This document shows positions 53,918-63,102 of a DNA stretch of 64,000 bases, one piece after another; the stretch's first letter is position 1, and each line of letters begins with the position of its first letter. The stretch comes from Planctomycetota bacterium (GTDB lineage: Bacteria; Planctomycetota; Planctomycetia; Gemmatales; Gemmataceae). The stretch is taken from assembly GCA_029777335.1 (NCBI GenBank), contig JAKOSN010000181.1, positions 1 to 64,000 of the forward strand, in the 5' to 3' direction. Below the pieces are notes generated by a model. The model did no database searches. It had not been told where the DNA came from and worked only from the letters and a program-made list of their open reading frames with translations. The translations under genes were made by a program, and so were the position numbers.

Positions 53918-53955
53918 GCAAAACGGCTCCTGGAAATTTCCGGGAGCCGTTTTGC
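53918..53955 (-). terminator. Hairpin terminator upstream of the TSUP gene
   Basis: GCAAAACGGCTCC at 53918-53930 is perfectly complementary to GGAGCCGTTTTGC at 53943-53955, with an inner GGAAATTTCC. It separates the preceding large gene (ending 53983) from the TSUP gene. Confidence 0.8.
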
Positions 53956-53982
53956 TCATTCCTTTTTGTTCACGATCCCCCA

Positions 53983-56900
53983 TCACGGCACTCGTTGCAT
54001 CCGATGGCCGGGAGTGGCAACGGTGGCCGATTGGGGATCCTGGGTGAAGAGGAGCAAACCCATCCCTTCCGGTCGTGGATCGATTTCCGGCACTCCGGCG
54101 GGGATCGAAAAGCCCTGCACCCCCTTGCCAGGGAGAACCCGCGTCACGTTGCATGCCCAGGCCTTGCCCACCGTGACAGTGTCTCCCGTCATCGCCGTGA
54201 AGGGAATGGCGGCTTCCACCTGCCACGCCCCCGCTTCCTGATGGCGTGCCACAAACCAACGCGGATTCCAACGTGGATCGCCCCAGCAATCCTCGTGCAA
54301 ACACCCGCGTTCATCGATGCTGAAGCGGAAGTAGGTGGCGTAATCGCGATCGAGGTCGAGCATCAGGCTCACGCGATCGAACCCGCGGAGATCCGCATCG
54401 CGTTTACGCACCTTCACCGGCGCGACCGCCGTATGCGTGGCCCGTTCACACCGAATGGCGACATACAGATATTCTCGATCATACGTCAGCATGACTTTGG
54501 TCTGGCTATCCCGGGTGGTCTTGCCAGTCGCGTCCTGGAGAACGATCGGTTTCACCCCTTGCCAGCAAGGATCATCGAACTTGCCATCGAGGTACGGACG
54601 ACGGCTGGTCAGCTGGCAAGTGGCGACTGGACGTGGCGCTGTCCCCTGGCGATTGGCCAGCCACAGTTCCGCAGCGGCGGCATCCCGCCACGGTCCGTTC
54701 GGCTGGCGCGCCACAAAATCCGAACACCACTGCCTGGGGGTATCAAAATCGCCCATGTTACGACGGGCAGCATTGAGACAGAACTGCAAGGAAGGATCGT
54801 TGGCGAACAATGGTCCAAATGCTGCCAGGCGTGGTTCCAGGTCCAGGCTTCCCTGATGCCACTGACGAATGCTCTTGGCAGAGAGCTCAGCCACTCCCAC
54901 CTGTTGCGCCCGCTGGGTTTTGGCGAGGTCGAACCGTTTTTCCTGCTGACCTGTTCCCATGCGTGGTTCGGGGAGTTCGCGTTCCTCTGTCTTGTTTTTG
55001 GGGTTTCGCGAATTCCTGTCTGGCTTCTCCTGCTTGCCGGGCTTCTCCACGTGGGGGGCGCCTGTTGGGGGGGAGGCAGGTCCACCGGGGGCTGGGCCGT
55101 TCCTGTCGACGTGATAACTGACCTGGGTTGTCACCAGGAACTGACCCAGTTCGTGGCGACGGCGTGTCTCGCTGCTGGCGTTATGGGCGATCAGCCAGCG
55201 ATACCCGTCGGCGGCCAGGGGGTGGGCCGGGTAGCGTTCCACCAGGAGCATGAATGCTTCGCGCGCCAGGTGCCACTCTCCCAGGCGCACAAATTGACAC
55301 GCCAGGGCGTGGGCCGCCTGGGCGCCGTGGGAATCAGGGAGTTGATCAAGCATCGGAGCGATACTCGCTAGCAAGCGATCGGGATCGGTCAGCCCCTTGA
55401 TCGGCTGTTCGGACAGCGCCTGGAGACTGGCACGCGTGCGAATCGCCTTGAGCACCTCCGCCGAGGCTGGTTCGAGCGCTCCAAGGCGCCGTCGACAATC
55501 GCCCACCCCCGTGTCGTTGATTCCCTGCATCAGCGATTGATGCGTCGCGGCTCCCTGGATACGGCTGGCGAGCAAGGTGAGGATCTCTTCGCGCGGTTGG
55601 ATCACTGCTTTCTCGGCCAGGAGAGCGGCGGGGGCCGTGGTGAAATCACGCAGGGTTTCTTCCAGACGCGGACTGACCTCGGTGAGATCGATCACCATTG
55701 AACCAGATTTGGCTCTGGGAGTGGTGGCGTAAACCTTGCTCACCTGCCACGGCTGCAGTCCCAGCTGGGTGATCTGCTCAGGGAAAGCATCCTTGTCGGC
55801 CGCTTTCTTGCACGCCTCGCTCATCGCCTCGCCGAGGAGCTGTTCCAGGGTGCCAGCTGGGGTGGATTCCCCAGGGGCATCCGTAACAACCACCTCGGGT
55901 CGCCAGATGCGCAGGGCAAGCACCAGCTGACGGAGCAGCTGCTCACTGGCGCGACCTCCATGGAGGGTATCCCAGGCACGCAGAACATCCGCGCGGGGAC
56001 TATCGGTCAGATAGGTCGCCAGGGGGAATTGCCAGAGGGATTCGGCGGCCGCACCCCCCGCCTGGCGATGGGCCTGGTTCCAGCGTGCTCCCTCAGAGGC
56101 GCCGCGAAAGGCCGCCGAGCCCGAATCGGAGCTTAACACGCGAAGGGCAGTCGTCAGATATCCCTGTTCGCCACCGACCTGAGCGACCACTCCCAACGGA
56201 AGTCCCGTGGCATGGGCATGGGCGAGGAGGAGTGCGGCGCGTTTACCGCCCTCGTGCTGCGCTTTCCAGGTTTTGCCTCCGTCCGTGGTGGCCAGGATGG
56301 TTCCCAGTTCACCCACCGCCCAACCGCGTTTTGCATCATGGAAATAAAGGCCGTTCAGTGGCAGTGGGTGACCCGTGGTCTGGAGTTCCCAGGTACGGCC
56401 ATCATCGCCGCTGTGAAGCAAGAGTGAACCGGGGCGTCCAGCGGCCCAGAGATGCCCGCCAGCGCCGTGGACGGTGTGCAGATCCCAGCAGGCGAGCACC
56501 TCGGGGCGAAGTCGCAGTTCGGGATAACTCCACTTGGAGCCGGCATTGTCGGTCAGGAGCACCAGGCCGCCCTGACCCACTGCCACACCGCGCTGCGTTT
56601 TTCCCTGCGAATTGCGGCTCAGGAACACTCCGCGAAGACTTCTCCCGCCCAGGGTATCCACATTGGCTGGAAGGACATTGCCATCGCGAACCGTTCCCAG
56701 ACGATTCCAACTGCCCACCAGGGTTCCGTTCTGGGCGTCGAGGAAGTCGGCGGCGAACCAGCCGGGACAACGGGGGCCGGGCACAGGCTCCCACGTGCGC
56801 CCGGCGTCACGGGTGACAAACGCCCCGGTCGAATACTGATCGGCGCCATCGCCAACGACGTACCCCACCTTGGGAGTGGGAAAACAGACATGATTGAGAC

Positions 56901-57261
56901 CGGGCATGGCGTTCATGGTCACGCGTTGCCACTTGCACCCCCCGTCGCGCGTGAATAACAGAACCCCGGTACTGCCAGCGCCGTTGGGGAGTTCCTCGCG
57001 TCCAACGACCCAGCCCACAAAGGGATTGAGAAAATGGAGAGAGCGGAGCGACGCACGCACTCCCGAGGGTTGGCGTTCCCAGGTTCGCCCTCCGTCCAGG
57101 GTGTGCCAGATAACCCCTTCATCCCCCACCGCCCAGCCTTCGCGGTCGTCGCAGAATTGCACGGCGTGCAGGGCCGCATCCTCGAAGTTACGGAGATCGG
57201 CTGCTCGCAACCCCGTGGTCAGCAAGGCGCTGCCGCATAATGCCAGCAGAAGAGATCGCAT
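53983..57261 (-). CDS. Large exported protein: Ycf48-like propeller and C-terminal CBM9-like domain
   Basis: 1092 residues from ATG 57261 (GAGGAG upstream), with signal MRSLLLALCGSALLTTGLRA. Residues about 25-370 are repeats of the Ycf48/Hcf136 photosystem-assembly type: EGWAVGDEGVIWHTLDGGRTWERQ, FVGWVVGREE, VTRDAGRTWEPV, RGWAVGELGTILATTDGGKTWKAQ. The middle (about 400-830) is helical with a TPR-like section (LREAFMLLVERYPAHPLAADGYRWL). The last about 220 residues resemble a CBM9-like sandwich (YLDGKFDDPCWQGVKPIVL, YDREYLYVAIRCE, VSLMLDLDRDYATYFRFSIDERG). Likely a periplasmic or outer-surface protein binding glycans; no enzyme motif seen. Confidence 0.82.
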   Translation of the reverse strand: MRSLLLALCGSALLTTGLRAADLRNFEDAALHAVQFCDDREGWAVGDEGVIWHTLDGGRTWERQPSGVRASLRSLHFLNPFVGWVVGREELPNGAGSTGVLLFTRDGGCKWQRVTMNAMPGLNHVCFPTPKVGYVVGDGADQYSTGAFVTRDAGRTWEPVPGPRCPGWFAADFLDAQNGTLVGSWNRLGTVRDGNVLPANVDTLGGRSLRGVFLSRNSQGKTQRGVAVGQGGLVLLTDNAGSKWSYPELRLRPEVLACWDLHTVHGAGGHLWAAGRPGSLLLHSGDDGRTWELQTTGHPLPLNGLYFHDAKRGWAVGELGTILATTDGGKTWKAQHEGGKRAALLLAHAHATGLPLGVVAQVGGEQGYLTTALRVLSSDSGSAAFRGASEGARWNQAHRQAGGAAAESLWQFPLATYLTDSPRADVLRAWDTLHGGRASEQLLRQLVLALRIWRPEVVVTDAPGESTPAGTLEQLLGEAMSEACKKAADKDAFPEQITQLGLQPWQVSKVYATTPRAKSGSMVIDLTEVSPRLEETLRDFTTAPAALLAEKAVIQPREEILTLLASRIQGAATHQSLMQGINDTGVGDCRRRLGALEPASAEVLKAIRTRASLQALSEQPIKGLTDPDRLLASIAPMLDQLPDSHGAQAAHALACQFVRLGEWHLAREAFMLLVERYPAHPLAADGYRWLIAHNASSETRRRHELGQFLVTTQVSYHVDRNGPAPGGPASPPTGAPHVEKPGKQEKPDRNSRNPKNKTEERELPEPRMGTGQQEKRFDLAKTQRAQQVGVAELSAKSIRQWHQGSLDLEPRLAAFGPLFANDPSLQFCLNAARRNMGDFDTPRQWCSDFVARQPNGPWRDAAAAELWLANRQGTAPRPVATCQLTSRRPYLDGKFDDPCWQGVKPIVLQDATGKTTRDSQTKVMLTYDREYLYVAIRCERATHTAVAPVKVRKRDADLRGFDRVSLMLDLDRDYATYFRFSIDERGCLHEDCWGDPRWNPRWFVARHQEAGAWQVEAAIPFTAMTGDTVTVGKAWACNVTRVLPGKGVQGFSIPAGVPEIDPRPEGMGLLLFTQDPQSATVATPGHRMQRVP

Positions 57262-57397
57262 GATCACTCCTCGGTTCCGGTTGACTCGCCTACGCACCGC
57301 TCCCGTTGCGGCGAGCACTCGCGCCGAGGTGACTACTCGGAATGGCCTGGTGAATCAAGCCCGTTTGGTTCAAGTTTCTCGTTCGCTTTGCCGAGGG

Positions 57398-57958
57398 TCA
57401 GGCTTTCTCCGGCGGTTCGATGCCAAAATCGCGGATGGTGAAGAGAGGACGATACAGATAGCGGGATGAGAAGAGTTCGCGGGCGCCCTGAAGTCGATCG
57501 ACGATGCACACCACGGCGAGCACCTGGGCACCAAACCGTTCCACCTCGGTGATCGCCTGCTGCGCCGAGCCGCCGGTTGTGAGGACATCATCCACAATAA
57601 TCACGCGCCAGCCGGGTTGGAGCACTCCCTCCAGGCGTTCCTGGCTGCCGTGGGCCTTGGCCTGTTTGCGAACAAAGAAGCCCTCCATGGCGCGTCCCTG
57701 ACGGTGATAGGCCAGGACGGCGGCTGTCGTGAGCGGTAGCGCCCCGACCTCCAGGCCGCCAATCGCCTGGGCTTCCAGATCGTGGGTTTGTTCCCAGATT
57801 GCCTCCCCCAGCAAGGCGACTGCTTCGGAGTAAAAGAGGATCTTTTTACTGTTAATATAATACGTGCTCTTCTGACCTGAAGCGAGCGTGAAGTCGCCAA
57901 AGGCAAAGGCGCGGGTGCGGATCAGTTCCCGCAATCGTTCGCGAGCTTGGGGGGTCAT
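57398..57958 (-). CDS. pyrE: Orotate phosphoribosyltransferase
   Basis: 186 residues from ATG 57958 (MTPQARERLRELIRTRAFAFG). It transfers ribose phosphate from PRPP to orotate, the fifth step of pyrimidine synthesis. Visible motifs are FTLASGQKSTYYINSKK (substrate loop), EVGALPLTTAAVLAY, FFVRKQAKAHGSQERLEG (flexible catalytic loop) and the PRPP motif VIIVDDVLTTGGSA. Length and motif order are standard. It lies 32 bp behind an SDR gene and further behind a kinase gene on the same strand. Confidence 0.96.
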   Translation of the reverse strand: MTPQARERLRELIRTRAFAFGDFTLASGQKSTYYINSKKILFYSEAVALLGEAIWEQTHDLEAQAIGGLEVGALPLTTAAVLAYHRQGRAMEGFFVRKQAKAHGSQERLEGVLQPGWRVIIVDDVLTTGGSAQQAITEVERFGAQVLAVVCIVDRLQGARELFSSRYLYRPLFTIRDFGIEPPEKA

Positions 57959-57990
57959 CGTGCTGTCTCGTTTCCCAAAAGAGCCTGCGC

Positions 57991-58770
57991 TTACCAGAGG
58001 GTGTAACCGCCATCGATCACCAGGAGGGCTCCGGTCATGTAGGCGGACGCTGGGCTGGCCAGATAGACGGCCAACGGTCCCAGTTCGTCGGGTTCGCCCA
58101 GTCGGCCCATGGGGATCAGATGCTCGATCTCGTGCTGGAACTCGGGGCGTTCCTGAAACCAGCGCCGGTTGGCGTCGGTGAGGAATCCGCCGGGAGCGAT
58201 GGCATTGACGGTGACCCCACGGGGCGCCCAGTCGGCCGCCACGGCGCGGGTAAAACCGACGAGCGCAGCCTTGGCGGTCTCGTAGTGGCGGCCGTGGATG
58301 TTGCGCGTGGCGATCTGGCCACAAATCGAGGCAATATTGATGATCCGCCCCCACCCGCGCTGGAGCATCGGTTCGCCCAGCATGCGCGTGCAGACGTAGG
58401 CAGAGGTGAGATTGAGATCAATCAGGCGACGCCAGGTTTCCAGCGGCATCGCTTCCGTGGCGAGGTTTTCACGCCGTCCTCCCACATTGTTCACCAGGAT
58501 ATCAATGGGACCGTGCTGAGCGAGCACCTGGCGGCAAAGGTGTTCGGCTTCCTCGCCGGTGGTGAGGTCGGCACAGAGGCTGTCCACCCGTCGCCCCAGG
58601 GGATTCAACTCGTGCACTGCCTTCACCAGGCTCGGCTCGTCACGCCCCACCAGAACCAGGTCGGCGCCTGCCTCGGCCAGTGCCTGGGCCATGGCGCGTC
58701 CCAGCCCTCGACTGCCGCCGGTGATCAGCGCCCGACGGCCATCCAGACGAAAGCGCTCCCACACGTTCAT
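57991..58770 (-). CDS. SDR family NAD(P)-dependent oxidoreductase
   Basis: 259 residues from ATG 58770 with AAAGGA 6 bases upstream. The cofactor loop is TGGSRGLG, the adenine-side VGRDE and CADLTTGEE, the NNVGG motif (a variant of NNAG), catalytic Ser in INIASICG and YETAK as YxxxK, then PGGFLTDANRRWF. The late part VYLASPASAYMTGALLVIDGGYTLW is classical. It resembles gluconate 5-dehydrogenase or 3-oxoacyl-ACP reductase-like enzymes, with the substrate open. It starts 10 bp after the kinase-SUMF1 gene. Confidence 0.93.
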   Translation of the reverse strand: MNVWERFRLDGRRALITGGSRGLGRAMAQALAEAGADLVLVGRDEPSLVKAVHELNPLGRRVDSLCADLTTGEEAEHLCRQVLAQHGPIDILVNNVGGRRENLATEAMPLETWRRLIDLNLTSAYVCTRMLGEPMLQRGWGRIINIASICGQIATRNIHGRHYETAKAALVGFTRAVAADWAPRGVTVNAIAPGGFLTDANRRWFQERPEFQHEIEHLIPMGRLGEPDELGPLAVYLASPASAYMTGALLVIDGGYTLW

Positions 58771-58780
58771 GATCGTCCTT

Positions 58781-60757
58781 TCAACGTCCCGCCCGCACTG
58801 CCACCACACGGAAGCCAATAAAGTGATCGCGCACGGCAGGCGAATCGCTGAAACGCCTTCGTGGCAGACATTCAGTAGCACTGCTATTCCACCCGCCCCC
58901 GCGCAACACGCGCGCCTCGCCTGAGGAAGGACCCTCGGGATCCTGTCGCGGAGAATGACGATAGTAATCCTCCTGAAAACGATCTCCGCACCATTCCCAG
59001 ACATTGCCTCCCATATCAAACAGACCCCAGCGATTCGCCTTTTTCTGGCCCACGGGGTGACTCCGATCTCCTGCATTGGCCAGATACCAGGCGTGCTCGC
59101 CCAGTGCGTGCGGATCGTCGCCCCAGGGGTAGGTGGTGGTACTCCCGGCGCGGCAGGCGTATTCCCACTCCGCCTCGGTGGGGAGGCGATAAAGGCGTCC
59201 TACCTGTTGCTCTGCTGGCAGGGCGGAGAGTTTGGCACAGAACGCCTTCGCCTCGTCCCAGGTCACACTATCGACTGGATGATCGAGACCGCCGCCGTTG
59301 CTCCGGTGAAACGCAGAGGGATTGCCGCCCGTGAGCAAACGAAATTGTTGCTGGGTGACCTCGCACACGCTCATGTAAAAGTCGGAGGTGATTTCCACCT
59401 CGTGAGCCAATCCGCCTTCCTCGGCCGCCCCTGAGCCCATGGTGAACTTGCCGCGCGGAATGCGCACCAGCGACATCCCAAGGGAGTTGACCACTCGGTC
59501 GCCCCAGGGATCGCCCACCAGAGGCTGTTTCCCCGGCGGTTCGGTGGGCTCCTCTTCCTTCCCTGTCTGGCCAAAGGGGTGAGCGACGCTTGCGGAGTCA
59601 GGCCCATACCCGAGCGACCAGCTCCAGAGTAACGCGGTCAGCAGGAGAATCCCTCCCATCACGAACAACAGAAAGGGACTGGTGACAACCGGCATGTTCA
59701 GAGGAGGAGGCGCCACGGGTGCAGGGGAGGCCGGCAGGGTGGGGGCATCGGGAATCGTGGCGGACTGGGTGCCGAGCGGCGCGTGGGGGGGGGCTCCGGC
59801 GGAGGACCCGGCCACGGTTTGCATGGTGGTCCGCAATGCTGGCTCAGGATTGCCCATCACGGTGACGGCGCGGCGGGCGTCGTCGTTGACGATTGTTGGC
59901 GTGCCGCGGGGAGCATTTGCCTCCCCGCGCGGATCCAGAAACGGCATCAATGCGGTGGCAAAGGCATCGGCTGAGGCGAACCGATCTTCAGGATTCTTGG
60001 CCAGTGCTTTGAGACAAACGAGATCGAAGTCGGTCGGTAACTCGCGGTTGAATGTGGAGGGAGGGGGGGCATCCTCGCTCACGACCTTGACCAGCAGCGA
60101 AACGCCGTCTCCGGTGAAGGGAAGACGTCCGGTCGTCAGTTCGTAGAGAATCACTCCCAGACTGTAAATATCGGTGGCAGGGCCGATGAGATCATTGCGT
60201 GCATTCGCCTGCTCCGGCGACATGTAAGCCGGGGTGCCCATGAATTCGCCGGTCGAGGTCAAGCGCACAAACTGACCCTGGAACGAACGCGCCAGACCGA
60301 AGTCCATCAGGACCGGTTCCCCCTGGGGACGGAGGACAATATTGGCTGGCTTGAGGTCGCGATGAACGACGTCGTGCTGATGCAGAACATGCACGGCCAG
60401 GGCGACCTTGCGGATCAGTTGCGCCGCGTTGTACAGAGGCCAGGGGTGGTCGGGGCTGATCATGCGAGAGAGGGGCGTTCCCTCGATGTATTCCATCGTC
60501 AGGTAAGAACGTCCCTCGAATTCGCCGACATCATAGACCCGGCAAATGTTGGGATGCTCGATCTGTGCAGCGATCCGGGCTTCGCGCAGAAAGCGTTCCA
60601 GCAAGATCGGCTCGATCTCTTCCTTGCGCGGCACCTTGAGAGCGACCCGGCGCCCCAGCTTTTGATCCTGCGCCAGATAGACCGCCCCCATTCCTCCCTG
60701 CCCGAGAACGGAAAGGAGTCGATAGCGGCCAAAATCGGATGGCACCGTGAGAGCCAT
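58781..60757 (-). CDS. Serine/threonine kinase with C-terminal SUMF1 domain
   Basis: 658 residues. Kinase domain at about 10-275: GQGGMGAVYLA loop, Lys 41 in VALK, HRDLKPANIVL catalytic loop, DFGLARSF, then GTPAYMSPEQA and DIYSLGVILYELTTGRLPF. A Pro/Ala-rich linker and one membrane helix (SPFLLFVMGGILLLTALLWSW, about 360-380) follow. The outer part is a SUMF1 domain (about 425-655: MVRIPRGKFTMGS-type segment, EVTQQQFRLLTGGNPSAF, RLPTEAEWEYACRAG, MGGNVWEWCGDRF, VLRGGGWNSSATECLPRRRF). The final motif lacks the FGE cysteine pair, so it is probably a binding module for a sensor kinase (inference). Confidence 0.93.
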   Translation of the reverse strand: MALTVPSDFGRYRLLSVLGQGGMGAVYLAQDQKLGRRVALKVPRKEEIEPILLERFLREARIAAQIEHPNICRVYDVGEFEGRSYLTMEYIEGTPLSRMISPDHPWPLYNAAQLIRKVALAVHVLHQHDVVHRDLKPANIVLRPQGEPVLMDFGLARSFQGQFVRLTSTGEFMGTPAYMSPEQANARNDLIGPATDIYSLGVILYELTTGRLPFTGDGVSLLVKVVSEDAPPPSTFNRELPTDFDLVCLKALAKNPEDRFASADAFATALMPFLDPRGEANAPRGTPTIVNDDARRAVTVMGNPEPALRTTMQTVAGSSAGAPPHAPLGTQSATIPDAPTLPASPAPVAPPPLNMPVVTSPFLLFVMGGILLLTALLWSWSLGYGPDSASVAHPFGQTGKEEEPTEPPGKQPLVGDPWGDRVVNSLGMSLVRIPRGKFTMGSGAAEEGGLAHEVEITSDFYMSVCEVTQQQFRLLTGGNPSAFHRSNGGGLDHPVDSVTWDEAKAFCAKLSALPAEQQVGRLYRLPTEAEWEYACRAGSTTTYPWGDDPHALGEHAWYLANAGDRSHPVGQKKANRWGLFDMGGNVWEWCGDRFQEDYYRHSPRQDPEGPSSGEARVLRGGGWNSSATECLPRRRFSDSPAVRDHFIGFRVVAVRAGR

Positions 60758-60864
60758 GGGTCTACGCTCCGCCCCGTCCCGAAAACCATCGCGGCATCTC
60801 TTCTGTCACTCTACCCAGGGAATGCCCACGGGGCCATGGCTCGTTGTGCAGCGCTGGGGCAGAT

Positions 60865-61293
60865 TCAGTGAGTGGGACTCCCTGGGCTGGTTTTGCGGAG
60901 TGGTTCGGCAGGGGAAGGCGCTGCAACTTCGAGCTTGCGCGCCACAAACGGACGCAGGTGCCGAACGAGGGCAAGAAAGGCATCGTGCGAATCATAGTCG
61001 CCCAGGCGGATGCGTTCACAAAGCTGCTGGTTGCCCGCCAGGACCGACTCACGCAGGGTATCGCGCGTGGCCGGGGCTGCGCCCTTCCAGTCGAGCAGCG
61101 CCGCCAACTGATGCCACTCCTCGACCAGATGGCGCTCCTCCAGAGCTTGCTGCCGTTCCACAATCCACAGCACATGCGCGGCGACCAGGGCCCGGTAGCG
61201 CAGGCGCGGATCTTCCACGTGCGCAGGGAGTTCTTTTTCCAGAAAATGCCGCACCGCGCCGAGCAACTCCGTCGCCGTCGGTCGATCATGCAT
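60865..61293 (-). CDS. DUF6285 protein linked to acyl-CoA dehydrogenase/phosphotransferase genes
   Basis: 142 residues, mostly helical: MHDRPTATELLGAVRHFLEKELPAHV, LRYRALVAAHVLWIVERQQAL, LCERIRLGDYDSHDAFLALVRHLRPFVARKLEV. The opening D-R-P-T-A-x-E-L-L fits DUF6285, which I recall as a small partner of ACAD10/11-like phosphotransferases. Its start overlaps the stop of the phosphotransferase gene by 8 bp, so it is co-translated with it. The biochemical role is unknown; it might be an accessory subunit. Confidence 0.82.
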   Translation of the reverse strand: MHDRPTATELLGAVRHFLEKELPAHVEDPRLRYRALVAAHVLWIVERQQALEERHLVEEWHQLAALLDWKGAAPATRDTLRESVLAGNQQLCERIRLGDYDSHDAFLALVRHLRPFVARKLEVAAPSPAEPLRKTSPGSPTH

Positions 61294-62332
61294 GGGATCC
61301 CCTTCTCCTCTCGGCGACCTCGATCAGATCGAGAAGTTCCTGTTCAATTTCGGCAGTGCGACGACCGAGACTGGCCAGCTCCACGCTCGGTTCCTGGCCG
61401 GACAGATGACGTTGAGCCTGGGCAATGCAGCCGACGGCCCAGCGAAAATTGCCTAGAATCTCCCAGTAGGCAAGTCGATGACGATCCACAGTCACCCCGG
61501 CAGTTTCCTCGTACGCCGCGAGAAACAATTCCGGTGAGCCAATTCCGCCGAGTTGCTGCTGATCCTGACCAAAGCGCCAGGAACGCACGGTGGGCCAGGC
61601 GAGGTCCTCGACAGGATCGCCGAGGTGGACGAATTCCCAGTCCAGAATGGCGCGCAACCCCTCCTCGCCCACGATCAGGTTACCAACGCGAAAGTCGCCA
61701 TGACACAACACCCGACGTGGACAGGAAGGGGCGTTATCCCACAACCAGCGTCGCGCCAGTTCCAGCACTGGATGCGGCTCGCCGACCTTTTCCAGCTGCC
61801 GATAGGCGAGCGAGAGCAACCCACGCACCGGGGCCAGCGCCACCGGGGAGAACAGGAATTCCAGCCCGGGCTGAGTGAAGTCGAGCGCGTGAATCCGCGC
61901 GAGTTGTTCCCCCAGTTGACGAGGGAGGAGTTGCCGGGCCCTTGCCAGCGAGGGTTCGCGAACAATGCGCCGTCCGATCGATTCCCCCTCGATCCGATCC
62001 ATCACAAAGAAGGGGGTGCCGAGGACCGCGGGGTCGGGACAGAGCCAGCGCGGCCGTGGGACCTTGATTCCGGCGCGATGAGCGACTTCGAGCACCCGGA
62101 ATTCCTCGGCACGACTGAGAGCGTTTTCGTGAATAACCCCGCCCAGATCCATGCGCACCACCAGCGCATGCAGTCCCTTCTCGGGGCCGGAAGCGACTTC
62201 CAGCTCAATGCTGAGGGAGGCACGACTGGCGCCGCCCGCGAGTCTTCGCGGGCGCAATACCTGGACCGGCGCCTGGACGATCTCGGCGAGATAGCTTTCC
62301 AGCCGAGTGGAAAGATCGTTCAATGTTCTCAT
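61286..62332 (-). CDS. Phosphotransferase (APH-fold), ACAD10/11-like
   Basis: 348 residues with aminoglycoside-phosphotransferase fold: LAGGASRASLSIELEV, ALVVRMDLGG (ATP lysine replaced by Arg within VVRMD), PFFVMDRIEGESIG (hinge), CHGDFRVGNLIVGEEGLRAILDWEFVHLGDPVEDLAW (catalytic HGDFRxGN and metal-binding IxDWE). Mammalian ACAD10/11 carry this kinase fused to an acyl-CoA dehydrogenase and phosphorylate 4-hydroxyacyl-CoA for catabolism; here the two would be separate proteins. DUF6285 overlaps its end, and an acyl-CoA dehydrogenase is encoded one gene away. Confidence 0.9.
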   Translation of the reverse strand: MRTLNDLSTRLESYLAEIVQAPVQVLRPRRLAGGASRASLSIELEVASGPEKGLHALVVRMDLGGVIHENALSRAEEFRVLEVAHRAGIKVPRPRWLCPDPAVLGTPFFVMDRIEGESIGRRIVREPSLARARQLLPRQLGEQLARIHALDFTQPGLEFLFSPVALAPVRGLLSLAYRQLEKVGEPHPVLELARRWLWDNAPSCPRRVLCHGDFRVGNLIVGEEGLRAILDWEFVHLGDPVEDLAWPTVRSWRFGQDQQQLGGIGSPELFLAAYEETAGVTVDRHRLAYWEILGNFRWAVGCIAQAQRHLSGQEPSVELASLGRRTAEIEQELLDLIEVAERRRGSHA

Positions 62333-62382
62333 GTTGGTGCCCCACGGGCCCGTTTCTGATTATCGTGCAGGAATTGGTTGCG

Positions 62383-63102
62383 ATGGCAATGGCAAATGAC
62401 CTTCCGAGCCGACGGCGCCTGTATCTGTTGCGCCATGGCGATGTCAGTTACTTCGATGAGCAGGGGCGGCCCTATCAACCCAACACGGTTCCGCTCAATG
62501 AGGCCGGACGTGCCCAGGCGGATGCGGCGGGCCAGATTCTGCAGACCATTCCGTTTGATCGCGTGCTCACCAGTGATCTGCCGCGCACCATCGAAACGGC
62601 CCAGCGTATCCTGGCGCTGCGCTCCGCCGCAGAGAATACCTTGACGGTGGAGCCTGTCACCCAGCTGCGCGAGATTCAGCCGGGGAAGCTCAGTGGAATC
62701 GAGCCCGAGCGGCAACGCGACTATTTTCTGAATGCCCTGGGGCGCAGTCTCACCCGGGAATCGCTCTTTCTGGGTGGCGAATCCCTGGGGACGTTCCTCG
62801 ATCGCGTGCTCCCCTTTCTCGCCGCGCTGGTGGCCGATTCGTCGTGGCGGCATCTCCTGATTGTCGCTCACGGCGGAGTGAATCGCGCCATTCTCACCCA
62901 TGCCCTGGGCGTTGGCCTGGCGGGGTTTTCTGTCCTGGAACAGGATCCGTGTTGTATCAATATCCTTGATCTCGACGAAGCGGGGCACTGGCTGGTGCGG
63001 CTGGTCAACCACACACCCTATGATGCGAGCAAAGAGGGATTACGATTGACCACCATGGAGCGAATCTACCTCGATTTTTTACGCGGATCTCCCAGCAGAT
63101 GA
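62383..63102 (+). CDS. Histidine phosphatase family protein
   Basis: 239 residues from ATG 62383 (MAMANDLPSRRRLYLLRHGDV); the frame is open to 62323. RHG carries the phospho-accepting His. LNEAGRAQADAAGQIL, TSDLPRTIETAQRI and LREIQPGKLSGIEP follow, and LLIVAHGGVNRAIL holds the second catalytic His. It belongs to the phosphoglycerate mutase-like phosphatases. It sits on the opposite strand between the phosphotransferase and acyl-CoA dehydrogenase genes; it could dephosphorylate a product of that pathway (speculation). Its 3' end overlaps the dehydrogenase gene by 37 bp. Confidence 0.9.
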   Translation: MAMANDLPSRRRLYLLRHGDVSYFDEQGRPYQPNTVPLNEAGRAQADAAGQILQTIPFDRVLTSDLPRTIETAQRILALRSAAENTLTVEPVTQLREIQPGKLSGIEPERQRDYFLNALGRSLTRESLFLGGESLGTFLDRVLPFLAALVADSSWRHLLIVAHGGVNRAILTHALGVGLAGFSVLEQDPCCINILDLDEAGHWLVRLVNHTPYDASKEGLRLTTMERIYLDFLRGSPSR

